Below are positions 7,453 through 14,884 of a stretch of DNA of 34,665 bases, piece by piece. The stretch's first letter is position 1, and each line of letters starts with the position of its first letter. Under the pieces are notes generated by a model, which saw nothing but the letters and a program-made list of their open reading frames with translations, was not told the DNA's origin and ran no database searches. Made by a program: the position numbers and the translations under genes. Source of the DNA: Nocardiopsis sp. FR4 (GTDB taxonomy: Bacteria > Actinomycetota > Actinomycetes > Streptosporangiales > Streptosporangiaceae); the NCBI RefSeq assembly GCF_009830945.1, contig NZ_VWVV01000043.1, positions 1 through 34,665 of the forward strand, written 5' to 3'.

Positions 7453-7875
7453 ATGCCGCGCCGGATGTCCGCACTCGAATGGCGGCGGTTCGCCTCCGGG
7501 GGCGCCCGAACCGCCAAACTGGCGATCGTTCTGGAGGACGGGACGCCCCACGTGACGCCCGTGTGGTTCACGCTGGACGGCGGTGACATCCTCTTCACCA
7601 CCACCGCCTCGACTCGCAAGGCTCGCGCAATCGCACGTGAGCCGCACGTGGCCCTGTGTGTGGACCGTGACGAGCCCCCTCTGTCCTACGTCTCCGTTCG
7701 AGGGCTCGCCGAAATCACCGATGATCCGGGCACTGTTGGCCCCTGGCTGGAGCGGATCCTCGCTCGATACGGGGAGACACAACCCTCTTACCGTGACCTG
7801 GGATCCGGGCCTGACCGGCGCCTACTGATCCGAGTCCGTCCCGACAGGGTCACGGCGCTGGCCTTCGACGACTGA
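7453..7875 (+). CDS. PPOX-class F420/flavin-dependent oxidoreductase
   Basis: A 140-residue split-barrel protein of the pyridoxamine-phosphate-oxidase-like superfamily. The pattern AKLAIVLEDGTPHVTPVWFTLDGGDILFTTTASTRKARAI is typical of the TIGR03618-type F420-dependent branch: beta strands with the G.P...P.WF motif, then the basic T..RKAR.I cofactor-binding stretch. It ends in the usual RPDRVTAL-like strand. Such proteins use F420 or FMN to reduce or oxidise small molecules in the cytosol; the substrate is unknown. The start is an ATG with only a weak GGGCGG upstream. A strong hairpin follows the stop directly, so it is a single-gene unit and not clearly part of the cluster downstream. Confidence 0.88.
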   Translation: MPRRMSALEWRRFASGGARTAKLAIVLEDGTPHVTPVWFTLDGGDILFTTTASTRKARAIAREPHVALCVDRDEPPLSYVSVRGLAEITDDPGTVGPWLERILARYGETQPSYRDLGSGPDRRLLIRVRPDRVTALAFDD

Positions 7876-7882
7876 CGGCGGT

Positions 7883-7901
7883 GTTGTCTCGTCGAGACAA
7901 C
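7883..7901. terminator. Hairpin terminator after PPOX gene
   Basis: GTTGTCTCG-T-CGAGACAAC is a perfect inverted repeat starting 8 bp after the PPOX stop. As RNA it folds with a 7-bp stem and a 5-nt loop, flanked by GGCG/CGCC that can extend it. Confidence 0.65.
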
Positions 7902-8631
7902 GCCTTCGCTCTGAGCCCAGGCCTCACGCAGGAGGTGTCGCGCCTTCCCCCGCGTGGTGCAGGAGCTCAGGCGCGGCCAGGGCCGGGTGTTGAGTCCCTT
8001 AGTGGACGTCGTGGTCAGGTACGGCTGCCCGGCGGAAGCCTCGATGCCCTGGCGGGTGCTCTCGGGCCAGTCCGTTGGAGGAACACCTCCCGGCTGCGTA
8101 GTGGATCGCGCGTACCGAGGTAAGCGTGACGACCGGACGTGTTTGTGCGCGGTGGCGGCCCGGTAGCCGCGTCTGACGGAGTCTCGGCGGTTCCGCGGCT
8201 GAACACGGAGGTTTTTCGGTCCGGGGAGTGGACGATGGCGCGGTCCCTCACCTCGTCCATGAAGGACCACGATCGCCTCATGGTCTTGGAGCGCCAACAG
8301 CCGTCGCGTCACCACGCAGCTCCCCTTGCAACCTCGGATGTTATTACGACGCTATAAAACCACCAACCCCTTGGATTAAGGTGATCAAGTTATCACCGTG
8401 AAGCCATACTTCCCACAAACCACCGTTGACCTGCCAAGCTCCTGCTTATTCACGTCTTGACTCCGCAAAGAAGCGATGGAATGCTACTAAGAGCATCCCA
8501 GGAGTCACCCAAAATTCACCACATTGGTGTCGTTCTTGCACGTCTGCCACGGCATGCATCGACGCCCCAGAAGAATAATATGGCCACCGCCCCTTCACGG
8601 CGGAACGCCGAATACCAGAAAGGAGGAAGAG
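7902..8631. other. Non-coding leader of the peptide cluster
   Basis: About 730 bp with no recognised gene. The part from about 8330 to 8630 is much richer in A and T than any neighbouring stretch (for example TTATTACGACGCTATAAAAC at 8341). It holds an inverted repeat at 8380 and TTGACC/TTGACT hexamers at 8428 and 8456 that could be -35 boxes, though no good -10 partner is obvious. The promoter of the cluster is most likely here. Confidence 0.45.
8380..8397. promoter_or_regulatory. Inverted repeat upstream of peptide gene
   Basis: GGTGAT-CAAGTT-ATCACC is a perfect 6+6 inverted repeat in the AT-rich leader, 235 bp before the peptide start. It could be an operator for a regulator encoded elsewhere or a small RNA hairpin. 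No regulator gene lies inside the cluster. Confidence 0.4.
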
Positions 8632-8709
8632 ATGGAAGACCGCATCACTGATTTCGAGCAGGAAGCGGACATCGAGGACGTCTTCGTTGACGAAGCGATC
8701 GTCCCGTAG
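8632..8709 (+). CDS. 25-residue acidic peptide, candidate RiPP precursor or carrier
   Basis: A short gene with one of the best ribosome-binding sites in the window (AAAGGAGG, 5 nt before the ATG). The peptide begins MEDRITDFEQEAD and ends VFVDEAIVP; 10 of 25 residues are Asp or Glu and only one is basic. It has no Cys, Ser, Trp or Tyr and a single Thr, so lanthionine, thiazole or Trp/Tyr crosslink chemistry is unlikely. It is followed by a strong hairpin and then a radical SAM gene, the arrangement of small precursor peptides such as MftA or PqqA. I infer that it is a substrate or scaffold peptide for the downstream enzymes; I do not recognise its family. It could also be a short regulatory leader peptide. 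Confidence 0.7.
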   Translation: MEDRITDFEQEADIEDVFVDEAIVP

Positions 8710-8718
8710 CCGATTGAC

Positions 8719-8757
8719 CTGGTGTGGGGCCATCTGACTCGGATGTCCCCACACCAG
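8719..8757. terminator. Strong hairpin between peptide and radical SAM gene
   Basis: CTGGTGTGGGG pairs perfectly with CCCCACACCAG (11 bp), then after one mismatch CATC pairs with GATG, leaving a 7-nt loop. It starts 10 bp after the peptide stop and lacks a T-run. It would let peptide transcripts accumulate over enzyme transcripts by partial termination or by protecting a processed 3' end, as often seen after RiPP precursor genes. A GTG at 8724 that opens the radical SAM frame lies inside this stem, which argues against it as start codon. Confidence 0.75.
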
Positions 8758-8762
8758 CAAGG

Positions 8763-10361
8763 ATGGGAAATTCACACGTGCCGTTCGACACGAGAACACC
8801 CCTGTGCATCATCAGGATGCCCTTCCAGTACCGCTACAGTTCACTCAACGTTGCAGAAGAACCGATCATCACGTATCTCCTCGGGTATTTTGCTGCCGTT
8901 GGATTCGCCGACTACGAGGTCCATGACTTTCACCTCGAGCGCGACACCGAACTGGTACCCCTCTCCCAGCGAGAATACGGCGGATACCTCATCCCACTGC
9001 GGGAGACCGGAGAGAACCTCCACTATGTACGGCGTGCCGCGTTCTTCCTCGCCTCACGGGGAAAGCGAGTGTGGATCTACGGGCAGGTCGCGCGACTGCG
9101 CAGGTTCAACGACTGGCCGTCATCAGTCGTCATCGTGCGGCACGACGAGCGTGAGATCGCCCGCGCCCTCGGCCTGCCCGAGGACGGACCCGGCTTCACC
9201 GATGGACTGAGCGCACATCCCTACATGCAGGGACTGAACCTGGAGTCTTGGCAGATACGCCGGGCTCGCGCAGCCGTGGAGACCACGCGCGGCTGCCACT
9301 ACGGATGCTCGTTCTGCTTCATCAACCAGGGGCGCAACTACCCTGAGCGCTGGCAGGTACGCCACAACGACGACATACTGACCGATCTGCGACGCTACTG
9401 CGACATGGGCGTGCGCAACTTCGTCTTCTACGACTCCGAGTTCATCGGCCGCGACGACGCGATCCTGCCGGGGCGGGAGGAACTGCTGAGGCGCATCGTG
9501 GACGAACTGCCTCCCATTCGCTTCAAGATCTACTGTCGGGCGGACACCCTGCAGAGATTCGGCCATCTGGATCTGCTCAAACAGGCCGGCCTCGTACAGG
9601 TGTTCGTCGGCGCCGAGTCCTTCGACCAAGGGGACCTTGACGCGTTGAACAAACAGCTCGACGTCTCCACCGTGGTCTCGTGTGTGCGCGCCCTGCAGGA
9701 GCACGGCATCTACGCCAACCTCTCCTTTATCGTGTTCAACCGCAACACCTCGCTCAGCTCGATCCGCCGCAACCTCGATGTCCTGGACGGGCTCGCCGCC
9801 TCCAGGCCGCGTCTGCTCGGCGTCCCCGCGTTCACCTTCTCCTTCGAGAGCGACTGGCGGTCCGACCTGCGCAAGGGCGAGCGACAACAGTTGTCGGGCA
9901 GGACCTACGTCGGACACGACCTGTCGCAGAAGTCGCAGCCCGCAGGCGCGCAGATCTTCAACGCCGAGCTCGAGCCTTTGATGGAACTGTTCCGCTTGCT
10001 GTCCTACGAGTGGAGCAAGAAGCTGGTTCGACTCAACATCGCCCGCGACACCGCCACGGACGCGGCACGGGAAGCCATCAACGCCTGGGTCGAGGGGCTG
10101 ACGCACTTCTGTCTGCGCGTCCAGCGCACCTACCTCGACCTCTTCGAGTCCGGGCACATCACACTGGACACGCTGCCCGCCTTTCGCGAACGGTTGTTCT
10201 CCGAGATCGTCAGCTTCCACTCCGTCCTCCCCGAAGGACTGCGGGAACTGGAGACCTACGACAGCCACGCCCGCCCCATGGACTACGCGGCCCAGTCCTC
10301 GCTCACAGAGGCTGAGGAGTACTGGTACGACACGATCCCGGCCCTGGCACCGACCTCATGA
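8763..10361 (+). CDS. Radical SAM enzyme, BchE/B12-binding-like architecture
   Basis: About 532 residues. C178, C182 and C185 (RGCHYGCSFC) form the CxxxCxxC motif that binds the [4Fe-4S] cluster used to cleave SAM. VRNFVFYDSEFIG and FKIYCRADTL are later strands of the radical SAM barrel, and GLVQVFVGAESFD is the strand 5 region. The N-terminal 170 residues begin LCIIRMPFQYRYSSLN, like the first strand of cobalamin-binding domains in the BchE class, and include RVWIYGQVARL, but I see no DxHxxG cobalamin ligand motif. The start is uncertain: ATG 8763 or GTG 8778 (no strong ribosome-binding site for either); GTG 8724 falls in the hairpin. It overlaps the methyltransferase by 4 bp. Probable role: radical C-C, C-S or C-H chemistry on the peptide or on the small product. 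Confidence 0.85.
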   Translation: MGNSHVPFDTRTPLCIIRMPFQYRYSSLNVAEEPIITYLLGYFAAVGFADYEVHDFHLERDTELVPLSQREYGGYLIPLRETGENLHYVRRAAFFLASRGKRVWIYGQVARLRRFNDWPSSVVIVRHDEREIARALGLPEDGPGFTDGLSAHPYMQGLNLESWQIRRARAAVETTRGCHYGCSFCFINQGRNYPERWQVRHNDDILTDLRRYCDMGVRNFVFYDSEFIGRDDAILPGREELLRRIVDELPPIRFKIYCRADTLQRFGHLDLLKQAGLVQVFVGAESFDQGDLDALNKQLDVSTVVSCVRALQEHGIYANLSFIVFNRNTSLSSIRRNLDVLDGLAASRPRLLGVPAFTFSFESDWRSDLRKGERQQLSGRTYVGHDLSQKSQPAGAQIFNAELEPLMELFRLLSYEWSKKLVRLNIARDTATDAAREAINAWVEGLTHFCLRVQRTYLDLFESGHITLDTLPAFRERLFSEIVSFHSVLPEGLRELETYDSHARPMDYAAQSSLTEAEEYWYDTIPALAPTS

Positions 10362-11149
10362 CCGCCCGCCCCATCTCCGCCTACTACGACGAGGCGCCCG
10401 AGATATACACCGCCGTCGCGCGCGACCGCGACTTCACCGCGCAGACCGACGTGCTCGACAAACTCGTCCCAGAGGTGGCGGGTCGGCGACGACGGCTCCT
10501 GGAGCTGTTCGCCGGTCCCGCCTACCACTCGATAGAAGCGCAACGCCGCGGTTGGGAGGTCACGGCCGTCGACTCCAGTCCGCGCATGCGCGACCTGGCG
10601 CTGGCCGACGGGTTCGCGGCCCCAGACAGCTACGTCGTCGGACCGCTGCCCGACGCTCTGGAGCTCGTGCGCACGGACGAACTGGTCGACTGCGTGCTCG
10701 CCGCCCGCTACTCGCTCGGCCACCTCGACCGGCCCGGACTGGATCTGCTCCTGGCGGGGCTGGTGCCGTTCCTGCGGTCGGGCGGTGTCGTGCTCCTGGA
10801 GCTCCATGACATCGCCCTGGTCACCGCCGGACTCGACCACCTGGGTATCCAGGTGCGCAGCACACGCCTGCCCGACGGCACACACGTGCGCTGTCACTGG
10901 CCTGACGGCTCCATGGACTGGCGGAGCGACGATCACGTCGTACGGATGCCGGTCCGGATCGAGGTGACCACCACCGGCGGTCGACGGTACACGCTGCGCT
11001 ACCTGTCGACCGAACACGTCCACAGCGCGGCGGAGACGGCCTATATGGCCGCACGGCACGGGCTGCGCACACGGACTCGATCGCTCGAATCCGAGGAGCT
11101 CGGCGCGGCCTTTCCCGGCGCCGTGGTACTCGTGCTGGAGAAGGAGTAG
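10358..11149 (+). CDS. Class I SAM-dependent methyltransferase
   Basis: A 263-residue Rossmann methyltransferase. Motif I is RRLLELFAGPAYHSIEA (residues about 45-61), a variant of the E.G.G.G loop with FAGPA; WEVTAVDSSPRMRDLA is motif post-I, with the acidic residue binding the SAM ribose. Later strands include VVLLELHD. It starts with ATGA overlapping the radical SAM stop, so translation is coupled. It presumably methylates O, N or C of the pathway intermediate or peptide. The acceptor cannot be predicted. The enzyme ends close to the ribosome-binding site (GAAGGAG) of the next gene. Confidence 0.85.
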   Translation: MTARPISAYYDEAPEIYTAVARDRDFTAQTDVLDKLVPEVAGRRRRLLELFAGPAYHSIEAQRRGWEVTAVDSSPRMRDLALADGFAAPDSYVVGPLPDALELVRTDELVDCVLAARYSLGHLDRPGLDLLLAGLVPFLRSGGVVLLELHDIALVTAGLDHLGIQVRSTRLPDGTHVRCHWPDGSMDWRSDDHVVRMPVRIEVTTTGGRRYTLRYLSTEHVHSAAETAYMAARHGLRTRTRSLESEELGAAFPGAVVLVLEKE

Positions 11150-11157
11150 AGGGGTCC

Positions 11158-12183
11158 ATGAATCAGATGTTCGACTACTCACGCCCCCTGAGCCGAAACG
11201 AAGCCCAGGTACATCTGTTGGATTACGACGAGGCACCCGGGTTCACCGGCTTGGCCGACCGTGTCGTGGACGCCGGGCGAACATACGGGTTCTCCGTCTC
11301 GGTGCTGACCCGGCTCACCCCCTGGCAGTGCGCCCCGCCCCCCACAGGGCACCGTCTGCTGCTGGTGGTCACCCGCCGTCCGTTCGATGAGCCGCTCGCC
11401 GACCTGCTGCTGACCGAGGGCCTGGCCCGCTACTCGGTGATCTCGGTGGCCTTCCGCTACGACGACGAGGCCCAGATGCTCTCGTACGCCGATGCGGTGG
11501 AGAAGTTCAAGCGTCTGGCGGCTGACAGGATCAACTTCCTGCGGCCCGTGGCCGATCCGGACGGCGCGATGTCGGTCCCGGACGACAAGCTCTTGGACAA
11601 CAGCGTCTGCGACAGCGTGCGCATCAAGTACCGTCCGGTCAACACCGACCCGCTACCCGTGGTGCTGGACGAACAGACGAAGGAGTTCTTTCAGCACGCC
11701 TCCCGGGCATTCCAGCGGTACCGGCTCTACCACCGATCCGCCTCCGACGGCTACTTCGCCTGTCGGCCCCAGGGCGCGACGGGCTACTTCATCACCGCGA
11801 CCAAATCGTACAAGGACCCGCTGGACCTACGCCGTATCGCGTTCGTGGAGGGCTACGACGAGGCCACTAACGAGCTGCGCTACCGGGGAGCCTACCTGCC
11901 CTCCTCAGACTCAGTCGAGGCTTCGATTCTCATGGCTCTGCGACCGGAGGTCAGCAGTATCGTCCACACCCACGCCAGCGAGATCTTCACCCGCAACCCC
12001 CGGTTCCGCGACCGCGTCCTGGTCGGGATCGAGCGCTACGGCGAGCCGCAATTGGGCCACCTTGTCCACAGAGCGCTCAATCTCGTGGACGACGGCTTCC
12101 TGATCATGGAGGATCACGGAGAGGTATTCGTCAACGACACACCGGAGGTCTCCCCGATCCTGCTGTCGTTGGTGCGACGTTGA
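11158..12183 (+). CDS. Class II aldolase/adducin-like protein with extra N-terminal domain
   Basis: 341 residues, against about 210-230 for simple class II aldolases. The C-terminal half is the aldolase/adducin fold: AYLPSSDSVEASILMALRPE, then H270 and H272 in IVHTHASEIF and H320 in IMEDHGEVF, the three His that bind the divalent metal. Where fuculose-phosphate aldolase has its catalytic Glu in a SSE motif, this protein has SSD (D251). The first about 170 residues (LTPWQCAPPPTGHRLLLVV, LADLLLTEGLARYSVISVAF) form a domain I do not recognise. It is preceded by AAGGAG and sits 8 bp after the methyltransferase. It may cleave, epimerise or dehydrate a hydroxy-carbonyl intermediate. Its codons 4-33 are duplicated in inverted orientation at 6134-6219. 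Confidence 0.8.
   Translation: MNQMFDYSRPLSRNEAQVHLLDYDEAPGFTGLADRVVDAGRTYGFSVSVLTRLTPWQCAPPPTGHRLLLVVTRRPFDEPLADLLLTEGLARYSVISVAFRYDDEAQMLSYADAVEKFKRLAADRINFLRPVADPDGAMSVPDDKLLDNSVCDSVRIKYRPVNTDPLPVVLDEQTKEFFQHASRAFQRYRLYHRSASDGYFACRPQGATGYFITATKSYKDPLDLRRIAFVEGYDEATNELRYRGAYLPSSDSVEASILMALRPEVSSIVHTHASEIFTRNPRFRDRVLVGIERYGEPQLGHLVHRALNLVDDGFLIMEDHGEVFVNDTPEVSPILLSLVRR
11169..11254 (+). repeat. Parent copy of the 86-bp inverted duplication
   Basis: Lies within the 5' end of the aldolase-like gene and matches the reverse complement of 6134-6219 exactly. The copy here is in frame in an intact gene, so it is taken as the source. Confidence 0.95.
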
Positions 12184-12208
12184 GACCGACCGGGAGAAGG
12201 TGCGGGCA

Positions 12209-12898
12209 GTGAGCAACATCGTCATCGTGGGCGCCGCCCGTGGACTGGGACTGGCCCTGGCCGGGGGACTGATCGGACCTGACGACCGAGCATGGCTGGT
12301 CTCGCCCAACGAACCGGCCCTGGCCGATGGCAAGCACGTGGTGTGGGTTCCCGTCGACCTCGCCAACGACAACACTCACCGCGACGGGGTGGCCGCCGCC
12401 ATCGGCGAGGAACCGGTCCACACCCTCGTCTACAACTCCGCGGTCTGGGAAGACGACCGGTTCGACCGGATGGACGTCCAGAAGCTGACCCGGGTCCTGG
12501 ACATCAGCCTGTCCGGCGCGATCCAGATCATCCACCGATTGCATGACAACATCGTCGCCGGTCGCGGAAACATCGTGTTGATCGGCTCGACCTGCGGCCT
12601 GGACAACGAGGGAGCCACATGCGTCGCCTACGCTGCGGCCAAGTTCGGCCTGCGCGGCGCCGCGCACGCGTTGCGCTCCCACTTCCGTTCCGCCATGGTC
12701 CGTGTCACCTGTGTCAACCCCGGATCGATGGCCACCGACACCCCCCTCGGTGACGCCGAGACGGCCCTCCAGCGCCACGGCTCCCGACGTATTCCGGTCG
12801 ATGACGTCGTCTCACTCGTCAAGTGCGTTTTGTCCCTCTCTCCTGCCGCGTGCGTCAAGGAGATCTCCCTGCCCGCCACCCTGGACACGGATGTGTGA
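12209..12898 (+). CDS. Short-chain dehydrogenase/reductase
   Basis: 229 residues with a classical SDR layout. NIVIVGAARGLGLALAGGL is the N-terminal GxxxGxG dinucleotide motif, LVYNSAVWEDDRFDRMDV corresponds to the NNAG region (here NSAV), NIVLIGSTCG carries the catalytic Ser and CVAYAAAKFGLRGA the YxxxK pair. The C-terminal VTCVNPGSMATDTPLG is the PG motif. The GTG at 12209 is preferred over GTG 12200 because GGGAGAAGG is then at proper spacing. It follows the aldolase-like gene by 25 bp and overlaps the dioxygenase. It probably oxidises an alcohol or reduces a ketone of the pathway intermediate using NAD(P). Confidence 0.87.
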   Translation: MSNIVIVGAARGLGLALAGGLIGPDDRAWLVSPNEPALADGKHVVWVPVDLANDNTHRDGVAAAIGEEPVHTLVYNSAVWEDDRFDRMDVQKLTRVLDISLSGAIQIIHRLHDNIVAGRGNIVLIGSTCGLDNEGATCVAYAAAKFGLRGAAHALRSHFRSAMVRVTCVNPGSMATDTPLGDAETALQRHGSRRIPVDDVVSLVKCVLSLSPAACVKEISLPATLDTDV

Positions 12899-13766
12899 TG
12901 TGAACGACGCCCGCTCCCAGGTACCGCCCGTGCGACAGACCGCCGACGTCCTCGACTTCGACCAGCCTTCCTTCCGTGACCCAGAGCATCAGCAGCGGTA
13001 CGCCCGTGACGGCTACCTCGTCCCCGAGGGGGTCCGTCTGCCGGAGGACGCCCTGGCCGCGCTGGAGAAGTTCTACCTCGACAACCGCCACCACTACGCC
13101 GATCTCCGCTACACCAGTACGCTCGCCCTTGTCGGTGCCCACGAGCACCGCGCATCCGCCGATCAGGTGTTCAGGAAGGCAACGAGCGCGTGCGTCCGGG
13201 AACTACTGGACGGATACCGTCAGTACTACGGTGGTCTGGGCGTCAAAGCGCCCACCGGGGAGACGGCGGTCCTGGAGTTGCACCAAGATCTCACCATGGT
13301 CCCCTATGGCGAGGGCCGCTGCGGGGTCACCCTTTGGGTTCCCCTGTGCGACGTGAGCGAGGACAACGGATGCCTCCAGGTGGTGCCCGGCAGCCATCTG
13401 GTCAACCGCAGACCGCGGGGTCCGGGGATGCCGTTCGCCTACAGGACGGAAGCGGACCTGGTCGTACGCCAGCTGGTGTCGCTGCCGGTGAGGCGAGGGC
13501 AGGTGGTGTTCATGGACCAAGCGCTGATCCACCGTTCCGGGCCCAACCACACACCCGACGTCCGCGTGGCGGCCATGGGCATGTTCCGACCAAGCGAGGC
13601 GTCACTGGTGTACTACCACCTCGTCCGAGGCGAAGACGGACCGCTGTTGCACCGCTACACGGTTCCGGAGGACTTCTACCTTCATCACAGTCTCGGGTCC
13701 CGCCCCGAGACGGGAGAATACGTCGGACAGAGCCGACCGGTGGTGGTACGCCACTCCTGGAGTTGA
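12891..13766 (+). CDS. PhyH-type Fe(II)/2-oxoglutarate dioxygenase
   Basis: About 291 residues of the phytanoyl-CoA dioxygenase family. H131 and D133 (LHQDLTM) with H214 (LIHRSGPNH) form the iron-binding triad, and R225 in DVRVAAM is the expected 2-oxoglutarate-binding Arg. GVTLWVPLCDVSEDNGCLQVVPGSH is the family's central strand and loop (positions about 145-170). Family members hydroxylate, desaturate or cyclise small molecules or carrier-bound amino acids. The ATG at 12891 overlaps the SDR stop by 8 bp; GTG 12900 or 12927 are alternatives because no clear ribosome-binding site is visible. It is the last gene of the co-directional run and converges on the kinase with a 12-bp gap. Confidence 0.87.
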   Translation: MCDVNDARSQVPPVRQTADVLDFDQPSFRDPEHQQRYARDGYLVPEGVRLPEDALAALEKFYLDNRHHYADLRYTSTLALVGAHEHRASADQVFRKATSACVRELLDGYRQYYGGLGVKAPTGETAVLELHQDLTMVPYGEGRCGVTLWVPLCDVSEDNGCLQVVPGSHLVNRRPRGPGMPFAYRTEADLVVRQLVSLPVRRGQVVFMDQALIHRSGPNHTPDVRVAAMGMFRPSEASLVYYHLVRGEDGPLLHRYTVPEDFYLHHSLGSRPETGEYVGQSRPVVVRHSWS

Positions 13767-13778
13767 GGCGCCTCGGGT

Positions 13779-14669
13779 TCAGTCCCCGCCAGGAGCACCC
13801 CCGAGGAGCCAGTCGACACGCCGCCGGGCGCGAGCGCGCCCGGCCGAGTCGGATTCCACCAGCAGGCTCCAGGAAGCGGCGGTCAGGGTCCGTGCCCGCA
13901 CCATGAGGTCGAGCGCCCCCGAGCGCGGGTCGGCACCGTAAGCCGCTACCGCACGGTCCAGCAAGTCGGCGGCGCTTCCGTGGCCGACCCTGCCCAGCAC
14001 GCGGGGGCCAGCGACGAGTGCGGCGAGGTCCCATTCGACGGGCCCCCGGTGCACGTCCTCGAAGTCCACCCACACCGGCCCCTCGGGGGTGTCGAGCAGG
14101 TTGCCCAGATGGGCGTCACCGTGCAGCGGACGACTGTGCCAGTCTCGCGCGGCGATCTCCTCGCACACCTCCTCATAGACCTTCAACAGTGCCTCAACCT
14201 CACTTGGTGAGACCGACTCCGTACCGTGCAGTCGTTCCAGCCATCCGCCCGTCTCGGCCAGGACGCCGAGTTCGGGAAGCTCTCCGGGCAGGTCCGCCAA
14301 GTCCTCGTGCAAGCGCCGCAGCGAGCGCCCGATGACATCCGGGGTACGGGGAGGGCGCCCGTGGTGACGGAGCAGGCCGGTGAGTAGAACGAACATGGCC
14401 CCATGGCGATGCGGCCCCACCGGAAAACCGTCCGCGGGCGCGACCGCCTGGCGCCCAGCCAGATGATGGATGGCGGCTGCCTCACGCGCCAACCAGGCGG
14501 TGGCGTCGCTCCCACGGGTCGTGACCACAGAGACCGGCACCCGTGCCACGACCGGGTACGGGCGCAGGTGGACGAGAACGTTCGACGCGGCGCGCAGGAC
14601 CGAAGGATCATCCGGGAACAGGCCGAAGCGTGCGGCTACAGCGAGAGCCGCTTCCACCGCGTGGTCCAT
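13779..14669 (-). CDS. APH/choline-kinase-like phosphotransferase
   Basis: 296 residues of the aminoglycoside phosphotransferase (APH) superfamily. The catalytic loop is PLHGDAHLGNLL (HGDxxxxN) and the Mg-binding DFG equivalent is VWVDFEDVHRGP; GPVEWDLAAL follows as in APH enzymes. The N-terminal lobe carries an ARVPVSVVTTRG strand. It phosphorylates a hydroxyl of a small molecule with ATP in the cytosol. At the edge of a biosynthetic locus it could be a self-resistance kinase that inactivates the product or a biosynthetic kinase; the sequence does not decide. It is convergent to the dioxygenase gene with 12 bp between stops and has its own promoter before 14670. Confidence 0.85.
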   Translation of the reverse strand: MDHAVEAALAVAARFGLFPDDPSVLRAASNVLVHLRPYPVVARVPVSVVTTRGSDATAWLAREAAAIHHLAGRQAVAPADGFPVGPHRHGAMFVLLTGLLRHHGRPPRTPDVIGRSLRRLHEDLADLPGELPELGVLAETGGWLERLHGTESVSPSEVEALLKVYEEVCEEIAARDWHSRPLHGDAHLGNLLDTPEGPVWVDFEDVHRGPVEWDLAALVAGPRVLGRVGHGSAADLLDRAVAAYGADPRSGALDLMVRARTLTAASWSLLVESDSAGRARARRRVDWLLGGAPGGD

Positions 14670-14884
14670 GTGTGCTCACCGCCGGGGAGCGAAGGGGGTT
14701 GCACAGTAGGTATGGCCACGGTGTGGTGTCGGCAAACGTTCCGTCGGCGCGCCGGCGAAGAAGACGTCACCCGGAAAGGCGACCTTGGTGAAGACCAGGC
14801 TCTCGCGGGTGGTCCTATTGAGCGCTCGTCACCGTATCCGTGTGTAATAGAACTGTTCTGTATTGTGCTCGCTGCCGAGCCTCA

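Noticed and set aside
9123..10268. 381-residue minus-strand frame inside the radical SAM gene
   Set aside because: Shadow frame; the opposite strand carries clear radical SAM motifs.
12967..12984. CTTCCGTGACCCAG as another copy of the hairpin tail
   Set aside because: It lies inside the dioxygenase coding region without the preceding stem arms, so the match is chance.
14849..14859. AGAAC-T-GTTCT palindrome as a LexA box
   Set aside because: The spacer is 1 bp instead of 4 and no damage-response gene follows.
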